Assembly: GCA_922989275.2 (NCBI GenBank)
Contig: OV277862.1
Location: 49,811,786-49,875,785, forward strand
Source: Gari tellinella
Taxonomy: Eukaryota > Mollusca > Bivalvia > Cardiida > Psammobiidae
Direction of reading: 5' to 3'
DNA: 64,000 nt
Shown: positions 25,301-31,625 of the stretch, in pieces
How the letters are laid out: the number at the start of each line of letters is the position of its first letter
Numbering within the stretch: position 1 is the first letter of the stretch
Translations under genes and position numbers: made by a program
The notes under the pieces: model-generated
Told to the model about the DNA's origin: nothing
The model's input: only the letters and a program-made list of their open reading frames with translations
Database searches by the model: none

Positions 25301-27321
25301 AAAGATTTTATGAATATATTACCAGATGACAAACAATTCAGACCCTGATAAAGTGGCTCCTACAGGAGACCTGTGATCAGGATCTAGACTATTTGCATAT
25401 GAATAGTGTATTTTTCATAGGAACTCTGTTTGTTAATAAATGACAAGTATACTTGTTGTTAGGGCTGAATGAGTAAACCCTTTGAGCCCTAGTCCCGCAT
25501 ATAGGCGTCCTTTTCAAACAGTGTACATGTGAATAGTACACATGTCCTGTGCAAACAGTGAAGACCCAGATCAGAGGGCTCTGAAAGGAGCCCTCTGATC
25601 AGGGTCTTCACTGTTTGTCATAAAGCCAAACATTGACAAAAACAATCCTTAAAAGTTAGAAATGGACTAGACTTAAATGGAAACTGGAATTGTCCATTTA
25701 AAGTTTTAGGGAGGAAAGAGTTAAAGCAGGCTGAATTCAAGTATAGCAGAATGCTTCTTAAAGAGCACTCTGCTTTACTTATGTTTTAAGCTCACATCTG
25801 CTAGGATATATGAAATATTTCTTTACATGAATATTCCTGATTGTATAATGTAGAACTATTTTCTTCAGTGGAGGGAAAAATTGAATGTAAAATGGTGTAC
25901 TTGTGGAGTAATGGGTTAGTCAGCATACAGCTGCCACCTTAGCATCTTCCAAGTTGAACAATGGTTTGTGTACATCATTCTCTGAATGTTCATAGGCGAC
26001 TACCTAGTCAATAGATTTATCTCAAAGTGATGATTCAAATGAGAAGTCACAACATTAGGTTTAGTGGGGGAAAATCTTGAATATTTAGGTGATTCTCTCC
26101 TATCTAGAACTCTAAATTCATATTGACTTTAACCCCTTACCCCATTGATTTGATGTTGAGGCACTTATGTATTATCCAAAGCAATGCATTTTCAAGGTTC
26201 TATCTCATCCTGATAAAAAGCCACATTTTTTTTTCTGTATCCTGAGACTGTCAGGATAGTAACATATTCTTAAAGCTGACTGAAAGTAAAGCAGAAAGCT
26301 CCTTCAGGAGCTTTCTGCTTTACTTTCAGCATGCTTTATGCATCTACCTGTCTTCAACACAGAAAACAAGCTATGATAGAAAGGGGTTACAGTTGCCAAC
26401 ATTTGCTCTTACCTTTGTCTCTGAGGCGGGCTATTTTGCGGGTGATGGATCCAAAGGACTGGCATATTTGTCCATAAGACTTCTCTATCTGTTGTGCTCT
26501 TTCTTGGCAAAACTTTGCCTGTCCTTCCCTGAAATAGTCAAAAACAGTGTTTCATAGTACATTTGTATGAGTGGTTTGTTAGTGTCACCTTATATGCTTG
26601 TTTTTAATTTTGAAGACAGGTGACCACTTAAAGCAGGTTAAAATTAAGCAGAATGCACCTGAAAGTGCATTCTGCTTTACTTTTAGCCTTCTTTAAGCTA
26701 CCATCTGGGGCATAGTCATGGCTGTATAAAGAGGAACTATTTTCTTCAGTGAATGAAAAATTAAAGGCATATTGTTAGTGGGACCTGCCCAGGATCATAA
26801 CTGTTTACAAAGGGTTGAAAGGGGTAAGGTTTAAACCATGCACAAGTCTGAAAGAGGGATACATTTGTAGTATTGATCAGTATAATACAGGACAAAGATA
26901 ATGCAGTAAGCTCCTATAGCACTGAGAACTTAAATTGATAAGTATTAGTTTGACAAATTTCCCTCTAGTACATATAAAAGATAGCACAAAACATTCCACC
27001 GATCATCTTCTCAATAATAACATACAATGGAATAGGCCCATCTTCTGGCTTTGGTTGCTCTGGATCATCACCCTTAGCCCCTTTATCCATTTCAACTTTT
27101 CCATTAGGGTCTTCTTCTTGATGATCCACGGTCTTATCCTCTTCTTCAATTTCATCCTGAGAATTTTCATCACTTTCATCTATGGCATGTTCCACTGCTT
27201 TATCACAACCTTTCACTTCATTATCCTTTGCTTTGCTGTCTTTTCTATTCTCAATTTCTTCTGGTTTATCATTTTTTGATTTGTTATCCTTTGACTTTGC
27301 TTTGCTTTTCCTCCTAAACAT
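7280..27321 (-). CDS. CIBAR1: CIBAR1/FAM92-like BAR-domain protein, nine exons, 419 aa
   Basis: Coding exons (minus strand, 5' to 3'): 27321-27026, 26528-26413, 24944-24820, 23300-23232, 22364-22263, 13087-12983, 11946-11833, 10069-9845, 7387-7280. All introns are GT-AG, phases agree at every junction, and the sum is 1260 nt ending in TGA. Residues about 100-310 match the FAM92/CIBAR pattern as I recall it: ARLRDK then DLL, QDYRDAE then RLE.KVV.PL.TYG, AETELKKAA.DAS, and DFVSIELVFHAKALE.Y. Residues 1-98 are a Lys/Glu/Asp-rich extension and the C-terminus is Asp-rich. The known human protein is about 290 residues, so this one is longer at both ends. Family members bend membranes through a BAR-like coiled coil and act with Chibby at the ciliary base. 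Introns are packed with MITEs. Exon 1 is the least certain part, because its splice is inferred from phase and a GTATGT donor. Confidence 0.86.
7440..7690 (+). mobile_element. family B MITE
   Basis: TTGAACCCTAGCACTGAGTA to GTTTCTTGTGTCAATAAGTT. Hairpin 7515-7580. Lies 50 bp upstream of CIBAR1-like exon 9, inside the last intron. Confidence 0.75.
7832..8077 (+). mobile_element. family D TA-flanked (Tc1/mariner-like) MITE (family description)
   Basis: 246 bp between TA dinucleotides (7830, 8078). Ends CAGTGGAGAATCTGTTATTC and its reverse complement. Inside: CGTTTAAACGCAAACGTACG, ACAACTTTTGGACAATTCTG, and a hairpin (7949-8016) with arms CAAACAATTTGGAGCCTGAT and CAGACGCCGGGT. Subterminal AAACGCGTTTATTGGGAAAG. 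The hairpin is the same module as in family C. Confidence 0.85.
8106..8362 (-). mobile_element. family A MITE
   Basis: TTAA at 8106-8109 and 8359-8362. Hairpin 8242-8313 with apex CACCTTATGGCAC. Confidence 0.82.
8425..8560. repeat. palindromic repeat with TATACAG ends
   Basis: ATACAGTTTCTTCACAGTG and TACATGAGGATTTCTTCCCG pair with the right half; apex CGAGCCGTTAGGCGAG. Arms of about 65 bp with few mismatches. The TACAG start suggests a TA-type MITE. Confidence 0.8.
9068..9307 (+). mobile_element. family A MITE, right hairpin arm shortened
   Basis: TTAA at 9068-9071 and 9304-9307. The left arm is full length, while the right arm keeps only the outer CAGTCTGCTTTAAG. Confidence 0.8.
9320..9425. 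repeat. hairpin remnant, unassigned MITE
   Basis: GGACAAAAGTAAAGCAGAAAG and GCTAACTTTTGTCC form a worn stem. Confidence 0.5.
9425..9835 (+). mobile_element. family B remnant interrupted by a family E element
   Basis: B pieces at 9425-9540 (AGTCCTAGGGACAAGTGTCC) and 9746-9835 (AACCCTAAATAGTCAAAACT) flank an E copy. Confidence 0.65.
9541..9745 (+). mobile_element. family E MITE
   Basis: TA at both sides; nested in a family B remnant. Hairpin 9609-9676. Confidence 0.82.
9845..10069 (-). CDS. CIBAR1: CIBAR1-like exon 8
   Basis: A 75-codon phase-0 exon, TTTTAG to GTAAGG. Encodes a Ser/Thr/Gly/Tyr-rich, probably disordered segment (EFTRKLSASQ, then TYTYGES, then KRVRIQGTQ) after the BAR domain. 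Confidence 0.75.
10752..11250 (-). mobile_element. family A MITE split at its hairpin apex by a family B element
   Basis: Outer A ends at 10752 and 11247-11250 (TTAA). The left arm ends AGCAGAATGAGCC and the right arm resumes GGCGCATTCTGC. Between them a complete B element lies with TTAA on both sides. Confidence 0.85.
10918..11167 (-). mobile_element. family B TTAA MITE (family description), nested in A
   Basis: About 250 bp with TTAA at 10918-10921 and 11164-11167. Features read here: CTTTCCTCCCTAAAACTTTA, then AATGGACAATTCCAGTTTCC. The 70-nt hairpin has arms CAAACAGTGAAGACCCTGAT and CAGAGGGCTCC around a TTTC apex (11031-11096). It ends with GACTAGGGTTCAGAGGG. Confidence 0.85.
11381..11640 (+). 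mobile_element. two fused family A copies
   Basis: A + copy starts TTAACCCATTACCCTCTAGC and runs through its hairpin (11432-11500, apex GCGCCTTAAGGCGC) to CTGCTTAA. There a reversed copy begins at AAACCCTTTCCCCCATAG and stops near 11620 with no hairpin. The junction is again at TTAA. Confidence 0.7.
11833..11946 (-). CDS. CIBAR1: CIBAR1-like exon 7
   Basis: A 38-codon phase-0 exon, CTGACAG to GTAAGC. Encodes QVLTDFVSIELVFHAKALEY and onward to VDEEMDLE. This is the final BAR helix and the most conserved stretch of the family. Confidence 0.9.
12098..12430 (+). mobile_element. family A remnant interrupted by a GGGCCC-ended element
   Basis: AATCCCATAGCTTGTTTTC and GACAGG at left and GTGACCATTTACTGTAGGTTG at right are halves of one worn A copy. 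The hairpin right arm is lost. Confidence 0.6.
12136..12376. mobile_element. MITE with GGGCCCGTTTCATAAA ends
   Basis: Inverted ends GGGCCCGTTTCATAAAC and TTTATGAAACGGGGCCC, subterminal TACGACAAAT/ATTTGTCGTAAG, and a hairpin at 12213-12295 whose arms are AATCTAATCCTGTCTTGTG and ACACCTTTTTGGAATCGTCT. Superfamily not assigned. Confidence 0.8.
12552..12796 (+). mobile_element. family C-like MITE
   Basis: Right end GAGAGTGAAAGGGTTAA. Hairpin 12692-12762, perfectly paired, apex CGGCGTTACGCCG. Confidence 0.75.
12820..12925. repeat. hairpin remnant mixing A and E motifs
   Basis: CAGCAGACTGAAAGTTAAGC with AGAAAGCTCCTTTATGAGCT: an A-like outer stem with an E-like tip. Confidence 0.55.
12983..13087 (-). 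CDS. CIBAR1: CIBAR1-like exon 6
   Basis: A 35-codon phase-0 exon, TTTACAG to GTACAC. Encodes AETELKKAAADASIGSSALN and onward to FEKEKITDLK, matching the family block before the last BAR helix. Confidence 0.88.
13472..13723 (+). mobile_element. family A MITE
   Basis: TTAA at 13472-13475 and 13720-13723. Hairpin 13522-13592, apex GTGCCCTAAGGCAC. The right end has the variant GGGGAAAGGGTTAA. Confidence 0.82.
13725..14300. other. intronic DNA, nothing recognised
   Basis: Lies within intron 5 of the CIBAR1-like gene. A 95-codon antisense frame at 13965-14252 shows no domain and is not supported. Confidence 0.5.
14302..14551 (+). mobile_element. family A MITE, hairpin apex deleted
   Basis: TTAA at both ends (14302, 14548). 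The left arm reaches AATGCGCC, then jumps to TTTACTTTCAACCTGCTTTA, so the inner right arm and apex are gone. Confidence 0.8.
14632..14838 (+). mobile_element. family A MITE, short hairpin
   Basis: Starts CCCCATTACCCAATAGCC, ends at TTAA 14835-14838. Stem cut down to CAGGTTGAAAGTTACCTTCA and onward. Confidence 0.75.
15261..15484 (+). mobile_element. family A MITE, worn
   Basis: TAGCCCAGTTCTAGTTTTGA at left, TAATAGGTTAA at right (TTAA 15481). The left hairpin arm lost its middle. Confidence 0.65.
15573..15825 (-). mobile_element. family B MITE
   Basis: TTAACTCATTCACCCCTGAA to GCTAGGGTTGAATGTGTTCA. Hairpin 15685-15746, apex CTCCTTACGGAG. Confidence 0.8.
15825..15935. repeat. hairpin remnant
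   Basis: GATGAAAGTAAAGCAGGATG and GCTTTCTGTTTCACTTCCAC pair imperfectly; another stem of the A/E style. Confidence 0.5.
16040..16178. repeat. palindromic repeat
   Basis: Ends CACAGGGGACCGTCACAATG and CATTGTGACGGTCCCTGTG; arms of about 60 bp reach an apex at TATACCCGGTATC. Confidence 0.8.
16310..16564 (+). mobile_element. family A MITE
   Basis: TTAA 16561-16564 at right. Hairpin 16360-16430, apex GCGCCTTAAGGTGC. About 50 bp of a further truncated A end (CTTTCCCTCATAGAAATGCC) precedes it. Confidence 0.8.
16630..16720. repeat. hairpin remnant
   Basis: GGTGACTGCTTCAAACAGGC and GCCTGCTTCAAGCAGCCACC with shortened inner stem. Confidence 0.55.
16881..17051. repeat. long palindromic repeat
   Basis: GAAATAATAAATTCATACCA and GAGTTGAGATGC at left pair with the right half; the apex GAGGCCTTTAGGCC is perfect. 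Arms of about 80 bp with scattered mismatches. Confidence 0.8.
17350..17618. mobile_element. family H MITE
   Basis: Inverted ends ATGAGCCATGCCATGACAAA and TGTCATGGCACGGCTCAT. Internal stem GTGTAGATCAAGGCCAGCTG pairs across a short CACTTCGAAG centre. A worn second copy starts at 28975. Confidence 0.75.
18210..18466 (+). mobile_element. family A MITE
   Basis: TTAA at 18210-18213 and 18463-18466. Hairpin 18260-18330, apex TGTGCCTTAAGGCACA. Only 29 bp separate it from the 0.94-kb TTAA element at 18495. Confidence 0.82.
18495..19436 (-). mobile_element. 0.94-kb TTAA element with long diverged inverted arms, copy 1
   Basis: Flanked by TTAA (18495-18498 and 19433-19436). Termini are GGGTGTATCCAACCC and GACATTGATACACCC. 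The two halves are roughly inverted copies of each other: GAGCTATTTATGATGAATGA and AAATAGCTCTTCAATAC, and blocks with ATTATTTATTTC and a Phe/Thr-like periphery. It is in opposite orientation to the copy at 34748. A 69-codon frame at 19138-19347 recurs in that copy, but each lies in an arm of the inverted repeat and has no protein-family features. Confidence 0.75.
19911..20095 (+). mobile_element. family I MITE, worn
   Basis: GGGCTCCAGATAAGGGGAGT to CACCCTTATCTCGAGCC; the hairpin has decayed. Confidence 0.7.
20121..20374 (+). mobile_element. family A MITE
   Basis: Right TTAA 20371-20374. Hairpin 20174-20244, apex GTGCCTTAAGGCAT. Confidence 0.82.
20544..20795 (+). mobile_element. family A MITE
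   Basis: TTAA 20544-20547 and 20792-20795. Hairpin 20595-20665, apex GCGCCTTTAGGTGC; close to consensus. Confidence 0.85.
20887..20954. mobile_element. 68-bp minimal derivative of family A
   Basis: TTAA, CCCATTACCC, a 40-bp centre containing GTCACCTGTCTTCAAAACTA, then GGGTAATGGG and TTAA. The hairpin and the whole long arm are absent, leaving mostly the two termini. Confidence 0.8.
21000..21130. mobile_element. family C hairpin fragment
   Basis: GTCAAATAGTTTGGATCCTG and GGATCTAAACTGTTTG with a decayed centre. Confidence 0.55.
21132..21391 (+). mobile_element. family A MITE
   Basis: TTAA 21132-21135 and 21388-21391. Hairpin 21183-21250, apex GCGCCTTTGGCGC (TTAA lost). Confidence 0.8.
21653..21880 (+). 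mobile_element. family B MITE
   Basis: TTAACTCATTCAACCCCGGC to CAGGGGTGAATGAGTTA. Hairpin 21730-21796, apex CTCCTCAAAGAG. Confidence 0.8.
21900..22117 (+). mobile_element. family C-like MITE
   Basis: Hairpin 21996-22064, apex ACACATTAAGTGGTGT; here the apex holds TTAA. Ends degenerate. Confidence 0.65.
22263..22364 (-). CDS. CIBAR1: CIBAR1-like exon 5
   Basis: A 34-codon phase-0 exon encoding QIIKTEQGAINKEIKQRKNL to GDAHSI. The acceptor is TTAG and the donor GTATCC is weak, so the last few residues could move. It fills the basic linker between BAR helices. Confidence 0.75.
22671..22867 (+). mobile_element. family A MITE, right end lost
   Basis: TTAA 22671-22674 then CCCTTTACCCCATAGCCTG. 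Hairpin partly decayed. Stops after CTATTTTCTTCA. Confidence 0.7.
22951..23188 (+). mobile_element. family B MITE, worn
   Basis: TTAACACGTAGAACCCTACT to AGTGGTGAATGAGTTTTAA. The hairpin arms have several mismatches. Ends about 45 bp from CIBAR1-like exon 4. Confidence 0.7.
23232..23300 (-). CDS. CIBAR1: CIBAR1-like exon 4
   Basis: A 69-nt phase-0 exon between TTTACAG and GTAAGT. Encodes IHRLETKVVKPLSTYG followed by a basic stretch. RLE.KVV.PL.TYG is the strongest family signature in the protein. Confidence 0.9.
23354..23815 (+). mobile_element. family E MITE interrupted by family B
   Basis: CAGTAAAAACCCTATATTAT to GTAGAGAGGTTTTAATG. Host hairpin 23421-23488, with the B element at its right-base TTAA. 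Lies in intron 3 of the CIBAR1-like gene, just upstream of exon 4. Confidence 0.82.
23487..23743 (+). mobile_element. family B MITE nested in family E
   Basis: TTAA 23487-23490 and 23740-23743, at the TTAA in the base of the host E hairpin. Own hairpin 23571-23640, apex CTCCGAAAGGAG. Close to the copies at 10918 and 25478. Confidence 0.83.
24205..24690 (+). mobile_element. family A MITE interrupted at the hairpin-base TTAA by a reversed family A copy
   Basis: The outer copy runs from CCCCTTTACCCCATAAACT to GCCTGCTTTAA (24316) and resumes after 24566 with GCTATTATCTGCTG to GGGGTAATAGG. Confidence 0.78.
24313..24566 (-). mobile_element. family A MITE nested in another A
   Basis: TTAA 24313-24316 and 24563-24566. 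Hairpin 24447-24516, apex TGTGCCTTAAGGCACA. Confidence 0.83.
24820..24944 (-). CDS. CIBAR1: CIBAR1-like exon 3
   Basis: Acceptor TTGCAG, donor GTATGA. The first two bases complete a Gly codon. Encodes GDLLSKQVMEFAEKEKVS to the end of the QDYRDAE motif, which is the second family-specific block. Confidence 0.87.
25024..25216 (+). mobile_element. family F TA-flanked MITE
   Basis: Ends CAGTCGAACTTCGATATCTC and ATATCGAAGTTCGACTG. Hairpin 25107-25185 with arms GTTAGGTCGAACATACCCAT and CAAAGTTAAAACGTGG, apex CTTAGC. Remnants of the family lie near 2755-2935, 47385-47610 and 48090-48170. Confidence 0.82.
25240..25477 (-). mobile_element. family B MITE, worn
   Basis: AACCATTCACCCCGAGAGTT to TTAGGGCTGAATGAG. 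Hairpin 25331-25398. Confidence 0.65.
25478..25724 (+). mobile_element. family B MITE
   Basis: Right TTAA 25721-25724. Hairpin 25552-25620, apex CTCTGAAAGGAG. It interrupts a family A copy whose hairpin resumes at 25725. Confidence 0.8.
25721..25918 (+). mobile_element. family A fragment beginning at the hairpin
   Basis: Starts at the TTAA shared with a B element (25721-25724) with AGCAGGCTGAATTC. The right part is intact to GGAGTAATGGGTTA. Confidence 0.65.
26129..26390 (-). mobile_element. family A-like MITE with a different hairpin
   Basis: A-like ends TTAACCCCTTACCCCAT and TAGAAAGGGGTTA, but the hairpin (26275-26338) has the arm GAAAGTAAAGCAGAAAGCTC and apex CCTTCAGGAG, which is the inner sequence typical of family E. 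Confidence 0.65.
26413..26528 (-). CDS. CIBAR1: CIBAR1-like exon 2 (start of BAR coiled coil)
   Basis: Acceptor TTTCAG, donor GTAAGA. Encodes EGQAKFCQERAQQIEKSYGQ and onward to RKIARLRDK. The IEKSYGQICQSF and ARLRDK segments correspond to the first BAR helix of the family. Confidence 0.85.
26580..26830 (+). mobile_element. family A MITE, worn
   Basis: TATGCTTGTTTTTAATTTTG and GACAGGTGACCACTTAAAGC lead into hairpin 26628-26697. The right end is degenerate. Confidence 0.65.
27026..27321 (-). CDS. CIBAR1: CIBAR1-like exon 1 (charged N-terminal extension)
   Basis: Encodes residues 1-98 plus two bases of codon 99. The ATG at 27321-27319 begins MFRRKSKAKS, and an upstream in-frame TTG is not needed. 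The exon ends at a strong GTATGT donor, and the split codon TT|G gives Leu with exon 2. The composition is Lys-rich, then Glu/Asp-rich, with no hydrophobic segment. Such bias on one strand supports coding, but family members usually start close to the BAR domain, so an alternative first exon is possible. Confidence 0.65.
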
Positions 27322-27707
27322 ACTTAGACTAACGAATATCAAACTCCTCCTAAGTATCAATTTTTCCCAAAGAAATGCACTGGTATTTATAGAACAAATT
27401 TCATTGCCTGCAATATGTATTGCCTTTTAAAATTTCTTGAAAAAAAGTTTTTTAAAGTTAACTAGTCTGTCCATATATACTAAAGTTTCATGTAAAATAT
27501 AAGTATGATCAAGACAACTTATAATTCCACTTGTAGGTTTCCACCACCTAACTTGTGGGTAAGAGTTTATCCAAGAAGAAATAGTTTTTGTGCAGGATTC
27601 TTGTACACAGAATTAATTCCATTATCAGTGTTGGATGTTCCCACCAATAGTGTTGATCATGTATTGGAAAACAGATGTTATACTTTAACTTGCCGTGTAC
27701 AGTTGTC

Positions 27708-27957
27708 TTATACCCCTTTACCCCATAGTCTGTTTCTAGTACTGAAGACAAGTGACCACTTAAAGCTGATTGAAAATAAAGCAGAATGCGCCTTAAGGCG
27801 CATTCTGCTTTACTTTCAGCCTGTTTTCAGCTATCATCTGCTAGAATATAGAAAATATTTCTTATGGTTCATATTCATGACTGTATAAACTGGAACTCAT
27901 TTTCTTCAGTGGAGGAATAAATTAAATGTGCTAAAATGTGTATCTATGGAGTAAAGG
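27708..27957 (+). mobile_element. family A MITE
   Basis: CCCCTTTACCCCATAGTCTG at left, ATGGAGTAAAGG at right. Hairpin 27762-27830, apex GCGCCTTAAGGCGC. Confidence 0.78.
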
Positions 27958-28123
27958 TATGGCAGATTTTTCTACTGTCCCTTTAAGAATGTAACCCTTT
28001 AAAATTCTTTCTTTCACAGACATATATTTTTATACCTTTACCTCTTCCTCACGGAAATGCCTTTTCATGTTTCTACCCTTTCCTGATATTGGGTTTAAGA
28101 GCTGTGACAAACAAATTATATCT

Positions 28124-28391
28124 CCCAAACCTTTTACTTCATAGAAACGCCTTTTAGTACATTTAATTTATTCCTCCACTAAAGAAAATAATTCCAATTT
28201 AATACAGACATGAATATGTATAATAGGAAACATCTTTTATATTTTAGCAGATGATAGCTAATTAAATCAGGCTAAAAACAAAGCAAAAGGTACCTTAAAA
28301 TTAATGCTCATTCTGTTTTACTTTCAACCTGCTTTAAGTACATGGTCAACTTTATTCATTACTAAATACAGACTATGGAGTGATTGGTTAA
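28124..28391 (-). mobile_element. family A MITE, worn hairpin
   Basis: TTACTTCATAGAAACGCCTT at left; GGAGTGATTGGTTAA at right (28377-28391). Stem interrupted by extra bases near 28300. Confidence 0.65.
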
Positions 28392-28710
28392 AGCAGACTG
28401 AAACTAAAGCAGAAATCTCAAGCCATTTGATTTCTGCTTTACTTTAATCTTGCTTTAACCAACTACTCCAAACATATCATTATATGCCTTCTTAAAATGC
28501 CTGGTATTTATTCCTCCAGACCACTGAAGAAAATAATATCTGTTTAATCAATCATGAACATCTAACATAAGAGTTATTTTTTTTTATATCCCAGCAGATG
28601 GTTGCTTAAATCAGGCTGAAAGTAAAGCAAATTGTGCATTTGGCTTTACATTCTGATTCAACCTACTTTAAGTGGTCACCTGTCAACAGGATATGGGGTA
28701 AAGACTGTTC
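28391..28710 (-). mobile_element. E-type hairpin fragment followed by a reversed family A copy
   Basis: 28395-28457 is a hairpin with arms AGCAGA.TGAAACTAAAGC and GCTTTACTTTAATCTTGCTT. At its terminal TTAA a reversed A copy starts (CCAACTACTCC) and ends near GGATATGGGGTAAAG. Confidence 0.6.
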
Positions 28711-28974
28711 AGCAAAAACCAAACTTTCTTCTGTGTTGACATAAAAGCAGGGTTTTCTTTTACCCATCAACACTATTTGATAGCACTTCTCAGAGCACTT
28801 GCTGAATACAGGCTACAGGTTCTGTTTTTCTAAGACATTGATGGCAGCAGCCTAATTAACTTCACTAATTAATTATTGAGGTAAATCTGAAGCACCAATG
28901 CCTGAATAATGTATTGTTTCATCACCATACCACAAGACTTGTTACTCACATATACATTATTCAATAATCTAATT

Positions 28975-29175
28975 GAGCCATGCCATGATAAAACCAGTCT
29001 TATTGCATATCAAACAGTGTAGATCAACTTGTATCCGCATCTCTGACACTGTTTGACACTCATCACAGTCATCAGCATATAATTATGTAACCTAACCTAT
29101 TGAACGATCAAATGTGTAGATATAGATCAGACTGAGTCAGAGACTGAGATCCTGTCCATGCTTAGTTTACACTGT
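28975..29175 (+). mobile_element. family H MITE, worn
   Basis: GAGCCATGCCATGATAAAACC and CAAACAGTGTAGATCAACTT match 17352 onward; the stem is shortened and the right end lost. Confidence 0.65.
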
Positions 29176-29317
29176 TGTGCAATTCAATACGGCTGATTTC
29201 TCATGTAACAGTTACACAGTTCAATTCTATTGACTTTCCCCTTGTTGTTTTTTTCATTTCACATAATCATGAATGATATCAAGCACAGGATAATCAAGCA
29301 TCAGAGTAAACACACTT

Positions 29318-29537
29318 AGCCCATTATTCCATAAATACGCCTCTAATTTATTCTTCCAGTGAAGAAATTGCTCCATTCTAAATATTTTCTATAATCCTGG
29401 CAGAAGGTTAAGCTTAAAACAGGCTGAAAGTATGGCAGAATGTGCCTTTAGGCACATTCTGCTTTACTTTCAAACTGTTTTAAGTGGTTACATGTCTTCA
29501 AAGCTAGAAACAGCTAGGCTATGTGGAAATGGGTTAG
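29318..29537 (-). mobile_element. family A MITE
   Basis: TTAGCCCATTATTCCATAAA to GGAAATGGGTTA. Hairpin 29413-29483, apex TGTGCCTTTAGGCACA. Confidence 0.78.
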
Positions 29538-29590
29538 AGGTAAGATATGGTTTCAACTACTCTCATACAAATTTATAGCATATATATCCA

Positions 29591-29765
29591 GAGCTCCAGA
29601 TAAGGGGAGTATTTCAAAAACCTTTAATCTTTATTTCTGCATTAAACCCTATAGTGTCACTACTCATTAGAATCGTCTCTTCGAGACGATTCTAATGAGT
29701 AGTAACACCATAGGAGTTAGAAACTGTTGAATTTGTTTGGTTTACTCGCTCTTATCTGGAGCCCT
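29591..29765 (+). mobile_element. family I MITE
   Basis: GAGCTCCAGATAAGGGGAGT to CGCTCTTATCTGGAGCCC. Hairpin 29660-29702, arm ACTCATTAGAATCGTCTC with apex TTCGAGA. Confidence 0.8.
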
Positions 29766-29789
29766 GTAATATCAATCCTATCCTTCTAT

Positions 29790-30276
29790 ATATAGCTTGC
29801 TTTCTGTGTTGAAAACAAATAATTGCTTAAAGTAGGCTGAAAATAAAGTAGAACGTTTCTTAACCCATTACCCCGTAGCCTACATGTTTCTAGTTTGAAA
29901 ATAGGTGACCACTTAAAGTAGATTGAAAGTAAAGCAGAATGTGCCTTTTTTAATTAAGGCACATTCTGCTTTACTTTCAGCCTGCTTTAAGCTAACATCT
30001 GCTAGGAAAAAGGATATTTTTCTTATGATACATATTCATAACTGTATAAAGTGTAACTATTTTCTTTAGTGGAGGAATAAATTAAAGGCGTATGTATGGG
30101 GTAATGGGTTAAGGATGCATTCTGCTTTGTTTCAGTTTACTTTAAGCTACCATCTGCTAGGCTCAAGGACAATGTCTTATGCTGCATATTCTTGACTATA
30201 TAAAGTGAAAGTATTTTCTTCTGTGGAGGAATGAATTTAAAGTCTTAAAAATGTGTATCTATGGAGTAATGAGTTA
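29790..30276 (+). mobile_element. family A MITE split at its hairpin apex by another family A copy
   Basis: The outer left arm AAAGTAGGCTGAAAATAAAG ends TAGAACGTTTC at TTAA 29860. The outer right arm resumes after TTAA 30112 with GGATGCATTCTGCTTTGTTT and continues to GGAGTAATGAGTTAA. Confidence 0.75.
29860..30112 (+). mobile_element. family A MITE nested at the apex of another
   Basis: TTAA 29860-29863 and 30109-30112, near-consensus ends. Hairpin 29912-29990 with a TTTTTTAATTAA insertion at its apex. Confidence 0.82.
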
Positions 30277-30810
30277 ATGATTTTTGAGAGCAGTGTCAAT
30301 GTGTCAGTTTAAATCCAGATGAGATTCCTACAAACACGCCCTACATCCATGTTGTTTGATATTGATTGATCATTCATAGTTGGATACTTTGAGACTAGAT
30401 CATGGTTCCGAGCTCGAAGCAGACTCTGACACAAGTCAAAGTGCACTTGATAGTTCCTAACTTCTTAGTTTAACTCTTTCCACCAAAACTGGCAACCAGA
30501 GTTTGAACTTTTTTCCTTTCATTTGAACAATTTCTGTAGAGAAGCATCCAAGGAACATCCTGATACAAATTTCATCACATTCCAGTTTCCGTTTTCAGTA
30601 AATGTGAACGGACGGATAACCGGTCTAACATTTCAGGTTTATGTGACTTTCCCATTGTTAAAAAGGTGTGAAAAGAAATATAAAGAAGCCACATAAACGA
30701 AAAAAAAGCGACATAAACCCAACATGGACTGACAGAATGAACAGCTCTATTGTTTTCTTTTGTTTTGTGGTAATTTGTCACGTAGTCCCATATACCCAAA
30801 ATGTTAGTGC

Positions 30811-30843
<33 letters not shown>

Positions 30844-31412
30844 TACGACGGACAGTCAGGGGTCACAATAGCTCACCTTGATAATTGAGCCTTCAGCTCA
30901 GGTGAGCTAAATTAGATGAAAACACTAGTCACTAAACAGGTAAGACTTGTTTATGGAGAGCTTAAGTTGTTCAACCTGGCTGACTGCCAGACTGAGAGTG
31001 AACTCAGGTCGGGGGAGCAGGGTTACAACTTTATGGGGTAAAGTGTTCATTCCGTAGGGAATTGTCTCTCTCGCTAGATCCTGCCGAGAGGTTCACTTGT
31101 GGGAGAGGAACTGGGGTTCAGTCCATTGCTAAGCTAAACCCTTGACCAACATTTGCAGGTGTGGCCCTAAACAGCGCTGGACTTGAACGATTGCCTCAAT
31201 CAAGATGTCTTTTTTAATTTTTTTCTCATACAACTTGGGAGCCAGCACTTTGGACAGAATTCGTCATCGTTTGACCTCAATGCAACTTCGAAAACTTCAA
31301 CTTTGGGAATCATCATAAGAAGTCAGAAGAAGCCACTTAAGATGTCACCGGAGTATTGTCTGCAGGCTGAATTCTGTGAGGGCCATCCAGGCGATAATGG
31401 CTAGTCATCTGC
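30277..31412. other. no gene seen
   Basis: Apart from the CAGA microsatellite this holds moderately GC-rich DNA around 30950-31180 (GTGAACTCAGGTCGGGGGAG). It resembles dispersed repeat sequence rather than an exon. Confidence 0.4.
30810..30843 (+). repeat. (CAGA)n microsatellite
   Basis: About eight CAGA units. They lie beside CGGACGGATAACCGG and a short AGCTCACCT/AGGTGAGCT inverted pair at 30869-30908. Confidence 0.85.
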
Positions 31413-31625
31413 TGCTTATGGGACTTTAATCCTTAGCAGCAACAACGAAGAAAATGGTTCCAATTATCATAAGAAATAATTTCTATTTTCTAGCATATGG
31501 GAGCTGAAAGTAGGCTGACAGTAAAGCAGAATGGCCTATAAGCGCATATTCTGTTTTAGTTACAATCTGCTTTAAGTAGTCATCTGTCTTCAAAACTATT
31601 AACAGGCTATGGAGTAAAGCCTACT
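31413..31625 (-). mobile_element. family A MITE, worn
   Basis: GAAGAAAATGGTTCCAATTA, hairpin 31505-31575 (mispaired), then GTCTTCAAAAC and CAGGCTATGGAGTAAAG. Confidence 0.65.

Noticed and set aside
26935..27279. 114-codon plus-strand hydrophobic frame
   Set aside because: It is the complement of the charged first exon of the CIBAR1-like gene; the Phe/Ile/Leu content is what antisense of Glu/Lys codons produces.
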